This document shows positions 35,883-45,781 of a DNA stretch of 64,000 bases, one piece after another. The stretch is taken from contig MU271159.1 of NCBI GenBank assembly GCA_021432605.1, positions 310,001 to 374,000 of the forward strand, given 5' to 3'. The first letter of the stretch is position 1; the number at the start of each line of letters is the position of its first letter. A model generated the notes under the pieces. That model saw only the letters and a program-made list of their open reading frames with translations, was not told the DNA's origin and ran no database searches. The translations under genes were made by a program, and so were the position numbers. This DNA comes from Coniochaeta sp. PMI_546. Its lineage: Eukaryota; Ascomycota; Sordariomycetes; Coniochaetales; Coniochaetaceae.

Positions 35883-35915
35883 AGGCACGACAGCGCCAAT
35901 GCTACATACAGCACG

Positions 35916-38826
35916 CTAGCTAGCTTCCAACATGTCTGCATAGATGTTCAACGAGCTTCCAATCACGTCTACGATAGCCCACGTCTGCGCGCCCCTGAAG
36001 ATGGTGGCCCACACCCTCAGCACCCCTGCACTAAGATGTTTTGCTGTCTCTGGCGACTCGAGCGACTTGCCCGGTGGCACAGCGAACTCAGTCTCGTCCA
36101 GCATCGTCATGACCAGGGACAGAATCTTTCGTTCATCTTCGCTGATGGGTGGCTCGATGTGCAGCGGCTCAGACTTGGACACCGTCTCCAGCCACTTGCT
36201 GAGCAGAAGAGCGCACTCAAGAGAACATAGAGAGTGTTGTATTGACCAGATGAACGCCTGGGTTTTCGATACAAGCCGAACTCCGATCTTGATAGGAATG
36301 CTCAATGCGTGTGCCGAATGGAGGAGCGCTCGCACGAGCTTTGGCGTCCGCTTGATAGCGGGCATCTCGCGTAGCGCGTGAGCAATCTGTAGAGGGTCTC
36401 TTGTGCCGAGCGCGCGTCCCGGGCCCGTGTCCATGTTGAGCCGGATGTAGGCTAGGCGCAGGAGAGCGGTAGCGTTGAAGGCCACTGGGCCATTTGGATC
36501 CGAGGGATCGATCGAGGACTCTGGGCTCCGGTTCCAGCCCATCTGCCACCTGCGGAGGGCTTGCTCGAGTGGCGCGGCGTCTTCGTCTGTCAAGTCATCC
36601 CCGTCGACTCGGCACCGGATCGTCTGCCGGACGAGAAAGATGTGCTGTATGATTGCATGTATCAAGACATAGTTCCCCAAGGCTGAATGACAAGCCGGTG
36701 TTGTCTCACTGTCATTGGAAAACAGCCAGCGCAGGGCATCTTGGAATCGAGAGGGTGGTTCGGCTCTTGCCCTTGCCTCACGCCATCTGGCCTCCGAGTC
36801 GGCCTTGAACTCGGCAGTGCTACACGGAAGTGGCATGTGAATCTCCGAGTTGAGCAGGAGTGGCGGGATGTCGTAGACGATGGAGTGCAGGTTAAAGAAG
36901 CAGAGGACGATGTACTTCGTCCTCATCACCGACTCATACCGTATCCAGTCTTCCCACGTCGCTGTCTCTCCCTGCCAAGCCCCCATGCGCAGACCATCGT
37001 CTCGGACAATGCTTGCGAGGATGCTCTGGATGGCCAGGGCCTCCCGAAGAATCGCCTTATGCTTCGCCCACGTCGCCATCGCCATGAGAATAAGCAAGGC
37101 CTGCGCGGACTGCATCAAGTCCTCTTTCGGCTGGACACTTGCCATCGCGCCGCCGCTTCCGGGGTCAGATGGCAACCCAAGCGGCCCGTTGACTGTATGC
37201 CCAAGATTCGAGCCCCGCCGGTCCTGCACAGCCGGACTGCTCACGGCGGATATCACCGACAGAGTCGAATAGTCGGGCTCGGCGTCACGCTGCTGTAGGG
37301 CGACCCTCGCATCCCTTCTCCTTATCCGCTCGGTGGCAATTGCCCTGGCAGCATGAAACAGCTCCACGCCCTTTTCGGCCTCGAAACAGTATTGGGCACC
37401 AACAGCGGCCATGGCCAGGAGGAGCTCAACGGATGAGTCCTCGACAGTCATTGATTGAACGTGCAGGAACGGCAGGTGCTCCTGGAAGCCATCGACATAA
37501 GCACGAATGTACCGGGCAAGCGACATTCTGGTGGGGAGCTGGAAGTGCTCTAGCAGAACGTTATCGAACTTTGCAATCTCGCGAATGATGAATTGCCTGT
37601 CTTCAGATGATACGTGCCATACCCTTCTGGTCTGAATCGGTCGCCGGGATGGCTCGCTGTCGTGATGCTGGGATTCGGTGGGCTCGTGTTCGTCCGGGTG
37701 AAGAGATGGCAACCTTGAGCCGAATCGCGAAAATGAGGTCTGCTCTTCGACCACGTTCTGTGCTTGCGCAAGTCCGGGCAGACGCGAAGCGCTCGGATTG
37801 TAGACACCCTCACCGGGGTTGGTAAACGCATTGAACGGAAAGAATGACATGGGCTGCTCAGCGGGCATGAACGACGCAAACTGATGAGTTGATAACGGCT
37901 CCGACTCGAGGAACGCGGCGAAGCTATCGAAAGAGACGTCCAAGTAGCCAAGATGTGAAGACATGCCAGAATCCATGACGCCCATGGACGGGTTCACGGT
38001 TGAGGACATAGCCTGTGTGTGAGTAAGATCAGCCAGAGGCTGTGGAGGAGCTTCATTCGCTGCAGCATAAGCCGGCGTAGTCGGCGCGGGGGCCGCGTTC
38101 TGAAAAGCCGACTGCTCAGCAGCCAGAGACAAAGCTTCCAAGGGTGTACGGTAGCCCTGATTCGGATGGGCACGATCAGTGAAGTGTTGGTTTTCAACTG
38201 AAGGCTGCGGCCTGAAGGCAACACTGGGTGATACGGACAAGCCGTACTGTGAAAGAGGGCCGGTCTGAGCAGGGACAGGAGAGGAGATCACTCCATGGTT
38301 CTCTGTATCATCACCGTTCGCAGACGATGCTCTCGTCCGCTTCGCCGCCCTTTCCGACCGCCTGGAGGGGCCCGTGTCCGAGAGACGCGGTGTAGGCAAC
38401 TGAGACTGAACCTCGCCTCTCTCCTTGTTGTGCGAAAGGCGTTCATGTCTGATCAACAGATCGCTATGATGGAGCGCAGGTCCATGATCAGCACAATGTC
38501 TACTCAGGTTCTATGGAGAGTGCTCGGTACCTTCTGGTGAATCTAGACTGGCACTGTTGACAGGAGAACGGCCTCTCCTGTGTGTCTGTAAGAAGTAGAT
38601 TGGTATGTCAGATCTGCTCCAGCGATAGAATATATACGAAGGGAGAGGGGAGCGATGCTAGGCAGGGTTGGGGTAACATGAAGACGATCAACCACGTACG
38701 AGTGCGGTCGTGCCGCTGCAGATGTTCGAGACGGGAAAACTGCCTCTGACAGCGAGGACATTCGAAGCGCCTGGGCTTCTTGAGCGGCCTGACGACAACT
38801 TCATTGGAGACCTCACTGGACGGCAT
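35916..38826 (-). CDS. C2H2 zinc-finger transcription factor with fungal-specific (MHR) domain
   Basis: Three exons on the minus strand, 38826-38700, 38585-38531 and 38463-35916, give 909 aa. Two adjacent fingers lie at about residues 20-75. Finger 1 is C-x2-C-x12-H-x3-H with helix SRLEHLQRH; finger 2 is C-x2-C-x12-H-x4-H with helix TRSDLLIRH. Splicing of the 55-nt second exon is required to complete finger 2. A Ser/Pro/Gln-rich linker follows, then a fungal transcription-factor homology region from about residue 300 (EHFQLPTRMSLARYIRAYVD). The finger helices resemble those of Mig1/CreA, which read GCGGGG, and that hexamer recurs in every cluster promoter including its own. Its position inside the cluster suggests it is the pathway regulator; this is inference. 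Confidence 0.9.
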
Positions 38827-39144
38827 GATCGGGGGCGGGGATATCAAAAAGGGCAGTCGACATGTCTGGGTTAGGACAACCTGGATGTTACTTTGCCAAA
38901 AGAGGGGGATGCACGGCAACATGGAACAAAATGCGGGGATAAAGCACGTTCCACTACTGTGGTACAGGTGCATGACAGGGGTCCCTCAGAGTTTAACAAA
39001 TTAACAGGAGCTCGAGAGATGGTAGAGCATCGACTGCATTGTGCTGTAAAATACAGAAGAGAGGTCTAATCGCTAGACTCTAGGCCGCCTCTAGCCTTGT
39101 CCACCCTAATTTTCCTTCTTTCTCATACCCATCGTGCTGTCCGC
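38827..39144 (-). promoter_or_regulatory. Promoter of the C2H2 regulator with two GCGGGG sites
   Basis: GCGGGG is at 38835-38840 (GGGGGCGGGGAT, just before the ATG) and 38933-38938 (AATGCGGGGATA). The spacer also holds the 3' flank of the CMD gene and the palindrome CTAGACTCTAG at 39073-39083. Confidence 0.55.
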
Positions 39145-39603
39145 TTATGCCTTCGCCGACTTGTTACCCAGCTCCCTCGGCTTCTCGCCCTTCTCAGCCA
39201 TCTCGTTCAGCACCTTCTCGGCCACCTTCATGGCGTCAACACCAGCAGGAACGCCGCAGTAGGTGGTGCAGTGCAGAATCGCCTCCCGGATCTCCAACTC
39301 GGTGAGGCCGTTGTTGCGGGCCCCTCGGATGTGCACGGCCAGCTCGGGTGCACGGTTGAGGGCCATGAGCATGCCGATGTTGAGCAGACTGCGCTGCTTC
39401 CTCTCCAGACCCGGCCGCGTCCACGCGTAGCCCCAGCACCACTCCGTCACGAGCTCCTGGCCAGGGCGCGCGAACTCGGACGACCCGTTGGCGAGTGCCC
39501 GGTCGACGTATTCGTCGCCCACTACGCTGCGGCGCACGGCAAGACCTGCCTCAAAGAGACCCTTGTGCAACTCGTCGAACTGGGGGTCTGTGCTGCTGGC
39601 CAT
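39145..39603 (-). CDS. Carboxymuconolactone decarboxylase-family protein, single domain (CMD-A)
   Basis: A single exon of 152 aa starting [17 protein letters not shown] at 39603. The CMD/AhpD fold is shown by [55 protein letters not shown] and [15 protein letters not shown]. This matches the gamma-carboxymuconolactone decarboxylase branch, whose best-known member removes CO2 in the beta-ketoadipate pathway; related proteins act as alkylhydroperoxidases. The longer ORF reaching 39690 adds only a non-conserved N-terminus. It is divergent from the MFS gene. Confidence 0.9.
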   Translation of the reverse strand: MASSTDPQFDELHKGLFEAGLAVRRSVVGDEYVDRALANGSSEFARPGQELVTEWCWGYAWTRPGLERKQRSLLNIGMLMALNRAPELAVHIRGARNNGLTELEIREAILHCTTYCGVPAGVDAMKVAEKVLNEMAEKGEKPRELGNKSAKA

Positions 39604-40735
39604 CTTGGGCGAGATAGGATGAAAGTTGCCGGGCAAGGTCTGGACGAGATGTGACTTTGTGATAACGTGGTCGAGATAGTAGGCGGGCAAGTAAGTCTTG
39701 GAAGTATTTTGAGGGAAGATACGGATATTCTAAAAGATATTCAGCAATGAGAAGTTATAGAAAAGCCATCCCCAGCCTCGTTTAATATTCTAGAGACGTT
39801 ATTTACAGACAGACAAAGCGAAAATTGTATAGAAGTAACCGTTCCAAGGGCGCGGGGGGGAAATAACCATAGCGTTGTCTGATTCTTCAGAGACAAACCT
39901 TTCCCCTCATCAAGAGGGGGCACGATGGGATGGTGATCGACAGCCATCTCCCCACCCCCTCAGTGAATCCTTTGGGACAATCTGATATGTCTTACTATGT
40001 ACTATGGTGCTAGGTGGCACACTGGCTCGTCGCGGACTGCTTCTAGAATCTGAGTGACCAAGACCACATCGAAGATAATCAGTTGTTGCGGTGCATGTAC
40101 AAGATACGAAAGCATCGACTTCGTTCACCATGGAGTCCTTCGACTTGGTTCAGATGGATGATTAGGTGAACAAAGAACACATACCCTAGTCTAGACGGTG
40201 AGCAGATTCAGGTTCCTTTTGCTCCCCAGATCCACTTTTCCCCGGATTTGCTTTCCCCGCTGACGACCCGCTTCCCCAGGTTCTGCTCAAGGGCAATATG
40301 CGCAGCGATGGGAATTGGACGGCATAGTCTACCTGGTCTTGAGACTATTTGTCGTAAGGTCTGACACAGCCATCTACCTAAAGATTCAACATGGGCTCCT
40401 TGTCTCGAACCACTCCGAGGTGAGCCCGAATCGTGACGAACACGGTGAGCACACACTAACCCCCACAACCTCATTCCCCCGCATTGCGGGGATGGCACGG
40501 GACTCCATGCTTACACTACTCTACCCTACCCTGCTAGACGTATGAACCACTCAGCACAGCGCAAATACGGCTCCATTCGACATAGACAGATCCTTTCTAT
40601 CCCAAGTATATCACAGGTCTGACCCTAGCAGCATGCTGGGCACAACTCATATTTCCGTTCTCCTCTTCCCTATATCCATCCTCCTCGTCCCCAATCCATC
40701 AACTATCTAGGCCAGACACATTCGACCATAACAAC
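39604..40735. promoter_or_regulatory. Divergent CMD-A / MFS promoter with four GCGGGG-type sites
   Basis: Sites are at 39852-39857 (GCGCGGGGGGG), 40255-40260 (CTTTCCCCGCTG) and a perfect inverted pair at 40477-40491. The 1.1-kb length is large for this cluster and no gene is seen inside it. Confidence 0.55.
40477..40491. promoter_or_regulatory. 15-bp perfect palindrome of the cluster motif
   Basis: The sequence is CCCCGCATTGCGGGG, two CCCCGCA half-sites in inverted orientation around one central T. It lies about 245 bp before the MFS start codon and could bind two regulator molecules. Confidence 0.7.
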
Positions 40736-42550
40736 ATGTCTTCCGAAGTCTCGGCAGAGAAAGTCGGCGCCGACTTCCACGAGTATGCCCCGTCGGAAAG
40801 CGGCATTGTCGAGGATGCAGAACGCCGTGCCAGGGAGAAGGCTCTAGTCCGCAAGCTGGACCTCTACATTGCACCCGTCATGATGCTCCTCCAGCTCATC
40901 AGCTACCTGGATCGTGGAAACATCGGCTTCGCGGCCACTCAGGGCATGACCACGGATATTCATCTCAAGGGGACCAATCTCAACGTATGCCTCTCCTTTT
41001 CCAGTCCCCCTTTGACCTCTACCATTCTGGCCATATGCTCATGTCGAACCGCAGACTGCCGTTTCCGTCTTCTACATCTTTTACATTCTCGCAGAGTTTC
41101 CCAGCGCCATCTTCGTCAAACGCATTCAGTTCAACAGGTTCCTCCCAGCCATCACCTTCTGCTGGGGTGTCGTCTGTCTCGGCACTGGTTTCATCCATAA
41201 CTTTGGCGCGCTCGTTGCTACTCGCGTCTTGCTTGGGTTCTTCGAAGGCTGCTTATTTGCTGCCATGACCATATTCTTGTGCAACTGGTACAAGCGAGAG
41301 GAGCTGGCGGTTCGTGTAGCCTTCTTGTTTGGTGAGTATTTTGATCATAAAAGGCATCTCTTCTACTAAGTATCGGATATCTGACGCTCTTATAGTCGCT
41401 TCTGCACTTTCCGGTGCATTCGGAGGTCTCTTAGCTTGGGCTATGCTAAATATGGACGGCGTAGCAGGTTATGCTGGATGGAGATGGTGAGTGCAGACAC
41501 TTTTTGAACTCAGAACTTTGAAACTGAACAAAGATAATTTGATGCCTAACATGACCTCTAGGCTCTACATCATCGAAGGTATCATCACCGTCGTCTGGGC
41601 CGCGTGCTGCGTCATTCTCGTCCCCAAGAACTACGAGACGGCATACTTCCTCAACGACGAAGACAAGGCCCTCATGCGGATCCGCGCCGAGGAGATGGAG
41701 GCCTACAGCGGCGGAAGCGGCCACTACACAAAGAAAGAAATCAAAGACGCCGCAAAGGATGTCAAGACCTGGGCCCATTCCGTCATACAAATCGCTGTCG
41801 TGACTATTCTCTACGGTCAGTTTCCTAAGTATAACCCCACCGCCCGAGTTGATGACAATACTGATGCCCAAAGCTCAGGTTTCGGTACATTCTTGCCAAT
41901 CATCATCAAGGACGGCTTCCACTTCTCCCTCGTCCAGTCCCAGTACCTCGTCATCCCCGTCAACCTGTGGGGGGCCATCGTCTATACCGTGGGCGCGCTC
42001 TTGTCCGACAAGTACCAGAAGCGCTTCCTGCCGCTGGTCGTCTGCGCCCCGTTCGGGATCGCCGGTTACGCGATACTGCTCTGCGACGTGTCACCGGGAG
42101 TGCGGTACTTTGCGACCTATTTGATCGCTACGGCTTGCTACCTTTGCACCGGTGGTAATATGTGAGTTTTGCCTCATTTCACCCTGTAGACTACTGCAAA
42201 CTATGTTGACGAGTACTAATGTCTGATTTTTCCTCTCTAACAGTGCTTGGCTCTCTGGGAACTGTGCACCCGACGGCAAGCGGGCCGGAAGTGTCGGTAT
42301 TCTCCTGACAATGACCAACATCGGCGGCGTGGTCTCGGGCCAGATCTACCAGGGCACACAGGCTCCCAAGTTTACCCTCGGTCATGCCTGGTCTCTAGGC
42401 TGTCTTGCGTTTGCCTGGATTGGATGGTGGATCGTGAGGTCGCTGTATATTCGCCGCAATGCTGAGAAGGAGAAGGCGCTGGTTGAGGGGGTCGTTGTGC
42501 CTCGGGAGGAGTATACCGATCGCGCTCCGGACTTCAAGTACCATATTTAA
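40736..42550 (+). CDS. MFS carboxylate transporter of the DAL5 / TNA1 (anion:cation symporter) family
   Basis: Six exons, 40736-40984, 41055-41331, 41396-41486, 41562-41815, 41879-42161 and 42244-42550, give 486 aa. The N-terminus carries ALVRKLDLYIAPVMMLLQL and ISYLDRGNIGFAATQGM, diagnostic of this family. Further family blocks are FYILAEFPSAIFVKR, ATRVLLGFFEGCLF, WRWLYIIEGIITVVWA and AWLSGNCAPDGKRAGSVG. Yeast members carry allantoate, nicotinate, pantothenate and biotin, so an organic anion is the likely substrate. Central position between two CMD genes suggests it imports the compound that the cluster degrades. Splice sites were all frame-checked. Confidence 0.93.
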
Positions 42551-42650
42551 GCCGAGATTTATGTAATTTATAGTAAATCATTTGAGTTAATTGATTTTGT
42601 GATAGGACTTCTTGGTTCCTACTGCCGAGTTCTTTATCTACAGTGACTTT

Positions 42651-42685
42651 TCTAGACTCTACTAACTTGAATACTGGAGTCTAGA
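42651..42685. repeat. Inverted repeat TCTAGACTC / GAGTCTAGA in convergent spacer
   Basis: Nine-base perfect arms (42651-42659 and 42677-42685) flank a 17-nt loop, between the ends of the MFS and CMD-B genes. It could act as a 3'-end element; the same TCTAGACTC core recurs near 31071 and, with one difference, near 39072. Confidence 0.65.
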
Positions 42686-42757
42686 TGATTGAACAAATGT
42701 GTTTGTTGCTTTTTGAAGGATATATAATCGCTGATAGTGGCTAAGGAGTATTTATCA

Positions 42758-43623
42758 CTAGGAGGTCGAAGCCCCAATCATCAACTCTTCTATGATAGGC
42801 GCCGAAACATGAGCCGTGTGTATGCTCAGAAGTGTGGCAATCTCCAGCACTTCGAGTATTTCTTGCGGAGTGGCCCCATAGCCAAGAGCATTCTTCATAT
42901 GCAGTTTCAAACCTGGGACATATAGGTGCGTAGCAGCGCAGTCGAATGCACAATATACCAACTCTTTCATCTGTCCAGGTTGTTAGCCTCTTCATACCTA
43001 CAAAACGGTGGATTTCCTCGTCCTGAATATACCTTTGGCTCTAGGGCTCCTTTGCCTGGATTCTTGCTTCCCTTGACGTCCTTCGCCCAAGGGAGGCCAG
43101 AAAACTCGAGGTAAGCCTCGAAGAACTCGGGATCGAGCCTGAGAAAGTCTTCCCAGAAAGTATGCCAGTAGCCCCGCCTCTCGGTGAACTCTTTCTTGAG
43201 CCTCTCCTGGTTGTCATCAAAAGGCTTGGTGATCTCGTCTGTGTACCTGCCTTCTTCCCTGAGCACCTCGACGAGCAGAGGCACCCCGATGTTGCATGCG
43301 TGTATGCCCAAGGTGCTAGACAGCTCAATGACCTCGAGAACCTCGTCTACAGTGGCGCCCTCCTTTGCCGCGGCGGTGACGTGGGTGCGAATGCCCGGTG
43401 GGTAGAGGTGCGTGGCCGCGCAATCTACTGCGAGACCGATGAGGGCCTGGTCCTTCCGGGACAGGTGCGATTTCTGGCGTGGCACCGCGGCTAGTGACAG
43501 GCTTGCGGAGAAGAAGGCAGGGTCTGTCCGGAGGAGGGCAGCCCAGCCCTCGTGGAGAGCGTCGGCCCCTAGTTGGGCGGCGAAGCGCTGCTTGAGTTGT
43601 GTTTGGTCTTGCTCTGAAGCCAT
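42758..43623 (-). CDS. Tandem carboxymuconolactone decarboxylase-family protein (CMD-B, two domains)
   Basis: Two exons on the minus strand, 43623-43033 and 42970-42758, give 267 aa starting MASEQDQTQLKQRF. Domain 1 contains LIGLAVDCAATHLYPPGIRT and VDEVLEVIELSSTLGIHACN; domain 2 contains YCAFDCAATHLYVPGLKLH and PQEILEVLEIATLLSIHTAH. The two halves clearly repeat each other, showing an internal duplication of the AhpD/CMD fold. The usual redox CxxC of AhpD is absent; each half keeps a lone Cys in DCAATHLY. The function could be decarboxylase, hydrolase or peroxidase-like. It is not a close copy of CMD-A. The 62-nt intron has GTATAT donor and CAG acceptor. A short in-frame extension to 43644 is possible. 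Confidence 0.88.
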
Positions 43624-44214
43624 GATTAGAGCGCGTTTTGTCAATGTGGTTAGCCTTTACTGTCGGAGAGACTGCTGAATTAGAAGTCCACGAGACTGTA
43701 ATCCTGTAACTGAAAATAATAAAATTGTTAACATCAATCGAACACATATCACGGGCTTCACATTGCCGAGATGGCTTCCCCGCACGGGGACTAGGTGACC
43801 CCCACACTGCATGAGCTCGCATACTGTACGTGTAAACCTAAGTCTGTAATTTCTCACCCCTTCCCCGCATCGGATGATGTGAGAAACGACTGGGACACAT
43901 CAGGTGGGGAAGTTGGAAAAGACTCGAGAGGGGGTCCCCGGAATGGGCTGTTGGGAGGTTCTAAGGCCTTCAGAGGTCTGCCCCGTCCCCAGATCCATGT
44001 AGAGAATGATGTCGGAGAGTCGGTAACCGAGAGCAAGGAGTAGATTTGACCTGGATACAGATCCGGGTGCAAAGAGAGGCTAGATCACATACCAGGGCAA
44101 CAGAGACTTGGCAAGGAAACAAAGTTATACCAGAGTCTAAGACGTGGTCAAATAAACCACTACTTGTCGCACTCTATTCGTATCTAACAGAAAAACACGT
44201 AACTCAACACATCT
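43624..44214 (-). promoter_or_regulatory. CMD-B promoter with two CCCCGC sites
   Basis: CCCCGC is at 43778-43783 (CTTCCCCGCACGGGG, with an inverted CGGGG next to it) and 43863-43868 (CCTTCCCCGCATCGG), about 155 and 240 bp before the start. No gene is seen in the spacer. Confidence 0.6.
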
Positions 44215-45331
44215 CTAGGACGATGCTCCAAAGAAGCGGTGCTTGTTCCTTGGGTCGTTCTCCCACTCCACGTCATGAGCGAAGATAACTTCGACTCCCT
44301 GCCTCTCCAGGCCCCGGATGCGCTCGATTGTCTCCTCTGCTCCAGCACGGTCGGCATGGATGCAGCATACGTGGCCATGAACGTCGTGCCACTCGCCGAT
44401 CTCCCTCTCCCTGCGAAGGATTCGCCGGTCGTGGCACGCATCGCCCGCAAGGTAGATCCATTTCCTCCCACTACTCCCACTATCCTCATCCACATTGTCC
44501 ACATGCGCGAGAAGGTTGATATGACCAGGGAGATGGCCTGGTGCATTGACAATGTAAAGACTGCCATCCTGAAAAATGTCCAACACAGAAGGCAGATCGC
44601 CGAGTGACTGCCACTGGCTGGAGAAGTGGCCAGAAGACGGCAGCCCGGGAGCAGCATTGCCGTGTGTTGCAAAGACTTTATTGGCTTTGCTGTCAGAAAG
44701 CTCAATAGTTCTAGAAATGTCAAGTAAATCCGCCTCAAAATGTGAGTGATTGCCTCGGAGCTCGGCGGACTTGCCCTCGAGCACGTCGAGGGAGCCGTGG
44801 CCGACCACGAAGGTGCTGCGAGCGAAGTCTCGCGGCTCGCCAACATGATCCCAATGCACCTGCAAATGGATGTCAAAAATAGGCGATAGACTACGAAGCA
44901 TCAAAATTACGTACATGTGAGTAGATGACATAGTCGATATCGTCCGGTGTCAGGCCCCCAGCTCTGAGGCTTTTGACCACATCTGGATCCGTGTTATAAG
45001 GCTCACGCGTGGTGAGGTGTTTTTGTATGGGCACTGGATAGCGCTTGACATCTCTGCGCAAGCCCAGATCGAAGACTATGCGTGTGATGCGGCCTGTGAC
45101 AGGGCAGGCGTGCTGAACCAAGAAGCATAGCGATGGCACAGCGTTCCGCGCGCCCGGCGATGAAGGGCTCACGAACTGCTCCTCGGGAAGGGAGAAGTGA
45201 CCAGCTGAGAGAGCATGGACAGTGACTGTGGCCGGCGATGTCTTAGACAAGCTCTCTCCTGCGATAAAGGAGGTGGTGCCAGGCCGCCGTGTCGGTGTCG
45301 AAGTCGGAGGCTGCGAGTATAGGGTCGCCAT
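44215..45331 (-). CDS. Metallo-beta-lactamase-fold lactonase, copy B
   Basis: Two exons on the minus strand. The first ends at 44915 and the second is 44859-44215; with the ATG at 45331 the protein has 354 aa. The intron splits the zinc motif, giving SHVHWDHVG (His139, His141, Asp143, His144) only after splicing. Other ligands are NAPGHLPGHINLLAHV, LAGDACHDRRIL and AHDVEWEND. It resembles copy A (33180-34268) throughout (AVPSLCFLVQHA, IVFDLGLRRDVKRY) but lacks the glycine-rich insertion. Upstream in-frame ATGs at 45400 and 45502 would lengthen the N-terminus by 23 or 57 residues. Likely activity is hydrolysis of a lactone or related cyclic ester or amide. Confidence 0.88.
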
Positions 45332-45781
45332 AGATCTATGTACTCTACCTTCTCCTCGATCAAGTGTTGAATCGGCACCCAACACCGGCTTACCTGCCAT
45401 TGAACAGAAGTAAAGAGTAAAATAATTGCCCTCATTAGCACCCCTTTGGCGTCTCTCCCCACTTGTCGAAGAGTAGTAGATGTTCTCCGCATGAGAGACC
45501 AACCCCCACGATTGACCTAAGCTACCTCTTTCCCCGCATGACCATCACCCCCAACGACTTGACAACGACCTGATGGCTATAGCATCTGCATAGAAGTCAA
45601 AGGCTAACCTATGTCAATTTTATCTCAATGGTTCAAACGAGCATACAGTTATACCCTGTACATACTTATTCCAAGAACGGAGCCTTAACACGACCGTATC
45701 AGCCCATAGCTGTCTCCTTACCTCACCCTAGACAGACAACAAGTCGCACCTAGGAGTTGGTTAACGCGACGGGTCTGCATC
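45332..45781. promoter_or_regulatory. Divergent promoter of lactonase B and dehydrogenase B
   Basis: One site, CTCTTTCCCCGCATGACC, has CCCCGC at 45532-45537, about 200 and 245 bp from the two start codons, and mirrors the single shared site between lactonase A and the alcohol dehydrogenase. Confidence 0.58.

Noticed and set aside
42758-42970. Separate 70-aa gene next to CMD-B
   Set aside because: It is the second exon of CMD-B: the GTATAT donor and CAG acceptor join it in phase and complete the second CMD domain.
45331-45502. Longer N-terminus for lactonase B from ATGs at 45400 or 45502
   Set aside because: The added sequence has no counterpart in lactonase A; kept only as an alternative start.
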